The translations under genes and the position numbers were made by a program. A stretch of DNA of 5,691 bases, from NCBI GenBank assembly GCA_030039615.1, contig JASHVF010000236.1, positions 1 to 5,691 on the forward strand. Direction: 5' to 3'. Within the stretch, counting starts at the first letter, position 1; each line of letters opens with the position of its first letter. This document shows positions 5,517 through 5,691 of this stretch, one piece after another. The notes below the pieces were generated by a model that made no database searches, had not been told where the DNA came from, and saw nothing but the letters and a program-made list of their open reading frames with translations. Origin of the DNA: Gammaproteobacteria bacterium (lineage in GTDB: Bacteria; Pseudomonadota; Gammaproteobacteria; Steroidobacterales; Steroidobacteraceae).

Positions 5517-5691
5517 ATGACTCAGAGACTGATGGTTTGCGCCGGAGCCATCGTCGGCGCCGTAGTCTGTGGCAGCCTGCTCGCGCAGAATGTTGCGATG
5601 CCAGAAGTCATCGTCGAGACGCATCGCGCGGTGCAGACAACCGTCGGCAAGACCGCGAGCGGAGTACCGATAGTCGATGTTTCGCTCGGCT
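5517..5691 (+). CDS. Small exported protein, probably UrcA family, C-terminus off window
   Basis: The first 58 complete codons of a gene that continues past the right edge. The N-terminus looks like a Sec signal peptide: a short charged start (MTQR), a hydrophobic stretch at about 5-22 and a possible cleavage site after Ala23 (SLLA then QN). Cys18 lacks a proper lipobox, so a lipoprotein is unlikely. The mature part begins with a strand-rich segment, VIVETHRAVQ then TTVGKTASGVPIVDVSLG (41-58), which resembles the start of UrcA-family proteins: small, secreted or periplasmic, of unknown function. The family's usual later segment, with a cysteine near the C-terminus, lies off the window, so the assignment rests on about 30 residues and memory of family members. 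The strong ribosome binding site supports the start. It is divergent from dusA; no partner gene is visible. Confidence 0.65.
   Translation, partial: MTQRLMVCAGAIVGAVVCGSLLAQNVAMPEVIVETHRAVQTTVGKTASGVPIVDVSLG

Noticed and set aside
5319..5624. Minus-strand open frame of 101 codons covering the intergenic region and the start of the UrcA-like gene
   Set aside because: No ribosome binding site, no recognisable domain, and it overlaps a plus-strand gene with a strong ribosome binding site and signal peptide.
1..5691. Defence system, mobile element, CRISPR array or tRNA
   Set aside because: I found no transposase, integrase, spaced repeats, cloverleaf or clustered unknown genes; the yoaA-like helicase is a housekeeping DNA repair type with its usual domain content.

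Overview
The window is about 5.7 kb of high-GC bacterial chromosome with four recognisable genes and the start of a fifth. Coding is dense and third codon positions are mostly G or C. The mix is a YoaA-type iron-sulfur helicase, a GTP-type PEP carboxykinase, a DusA-type tRNA dihydrouridine synthase and a short secreted UrcA-like protein. This points to a high-GC gammaproteobacterium, perhaps in or near the Xanthomonadales, Nevskiales or Steroidobacter groups. The placement is inferred from gene content; no rRNA or other phylogenetic marker is present.

Layout: (1) 1-1339, minus strand, the first 446 codons of a yoaA-like XPD-family DNA helicase that runs off the left edge. (2) 1340-1487, a divergent intergenic region with a good -10 box and ribosome binding site for the next gene. 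(3) 1488-3260, plus strand, pckG, GTP-dependent PEP carboxykinase. (4) A 16-base convergent junction with two small perfect hairpins. (5) 3277-4179, minus strand, a class III nucleotidyl cyclase with a C-terminal FHA domain; a consensus -10 box sits so close to its start codon that the mRNA is probably nearly leaderless. (6) 4223-5308, minus strand, dusA. (7) 5309-5516, a relatively AT-rich divergent intergenic region with a nested inverted repeat and a helically spaced direct repeat. (8) 5517-5691, plus strand, the start of a small exported protein that resembles the UrcA family and runs off the right edge.

The genes do not form an obvious pathway: replication-fork maintenance, gluconeogenesis, second-messenger signalling, tRNA modification and an envelope protein lie side by side, mostly as separate transcription units. 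The cyclase may get some read-through from dusA, 43 bases upstream on the same strand, but it has its own promoter. I see no mobile element, CRISPR array, tRNA, rRNA, phage or defence island. The points most worth a second look are the cyclase (His where the transition-state Asn is expected, FHA fusion, near-leaderless start), the anomalous 5' end of dusA, and the structured intergenic region before the UrcA-like gene.
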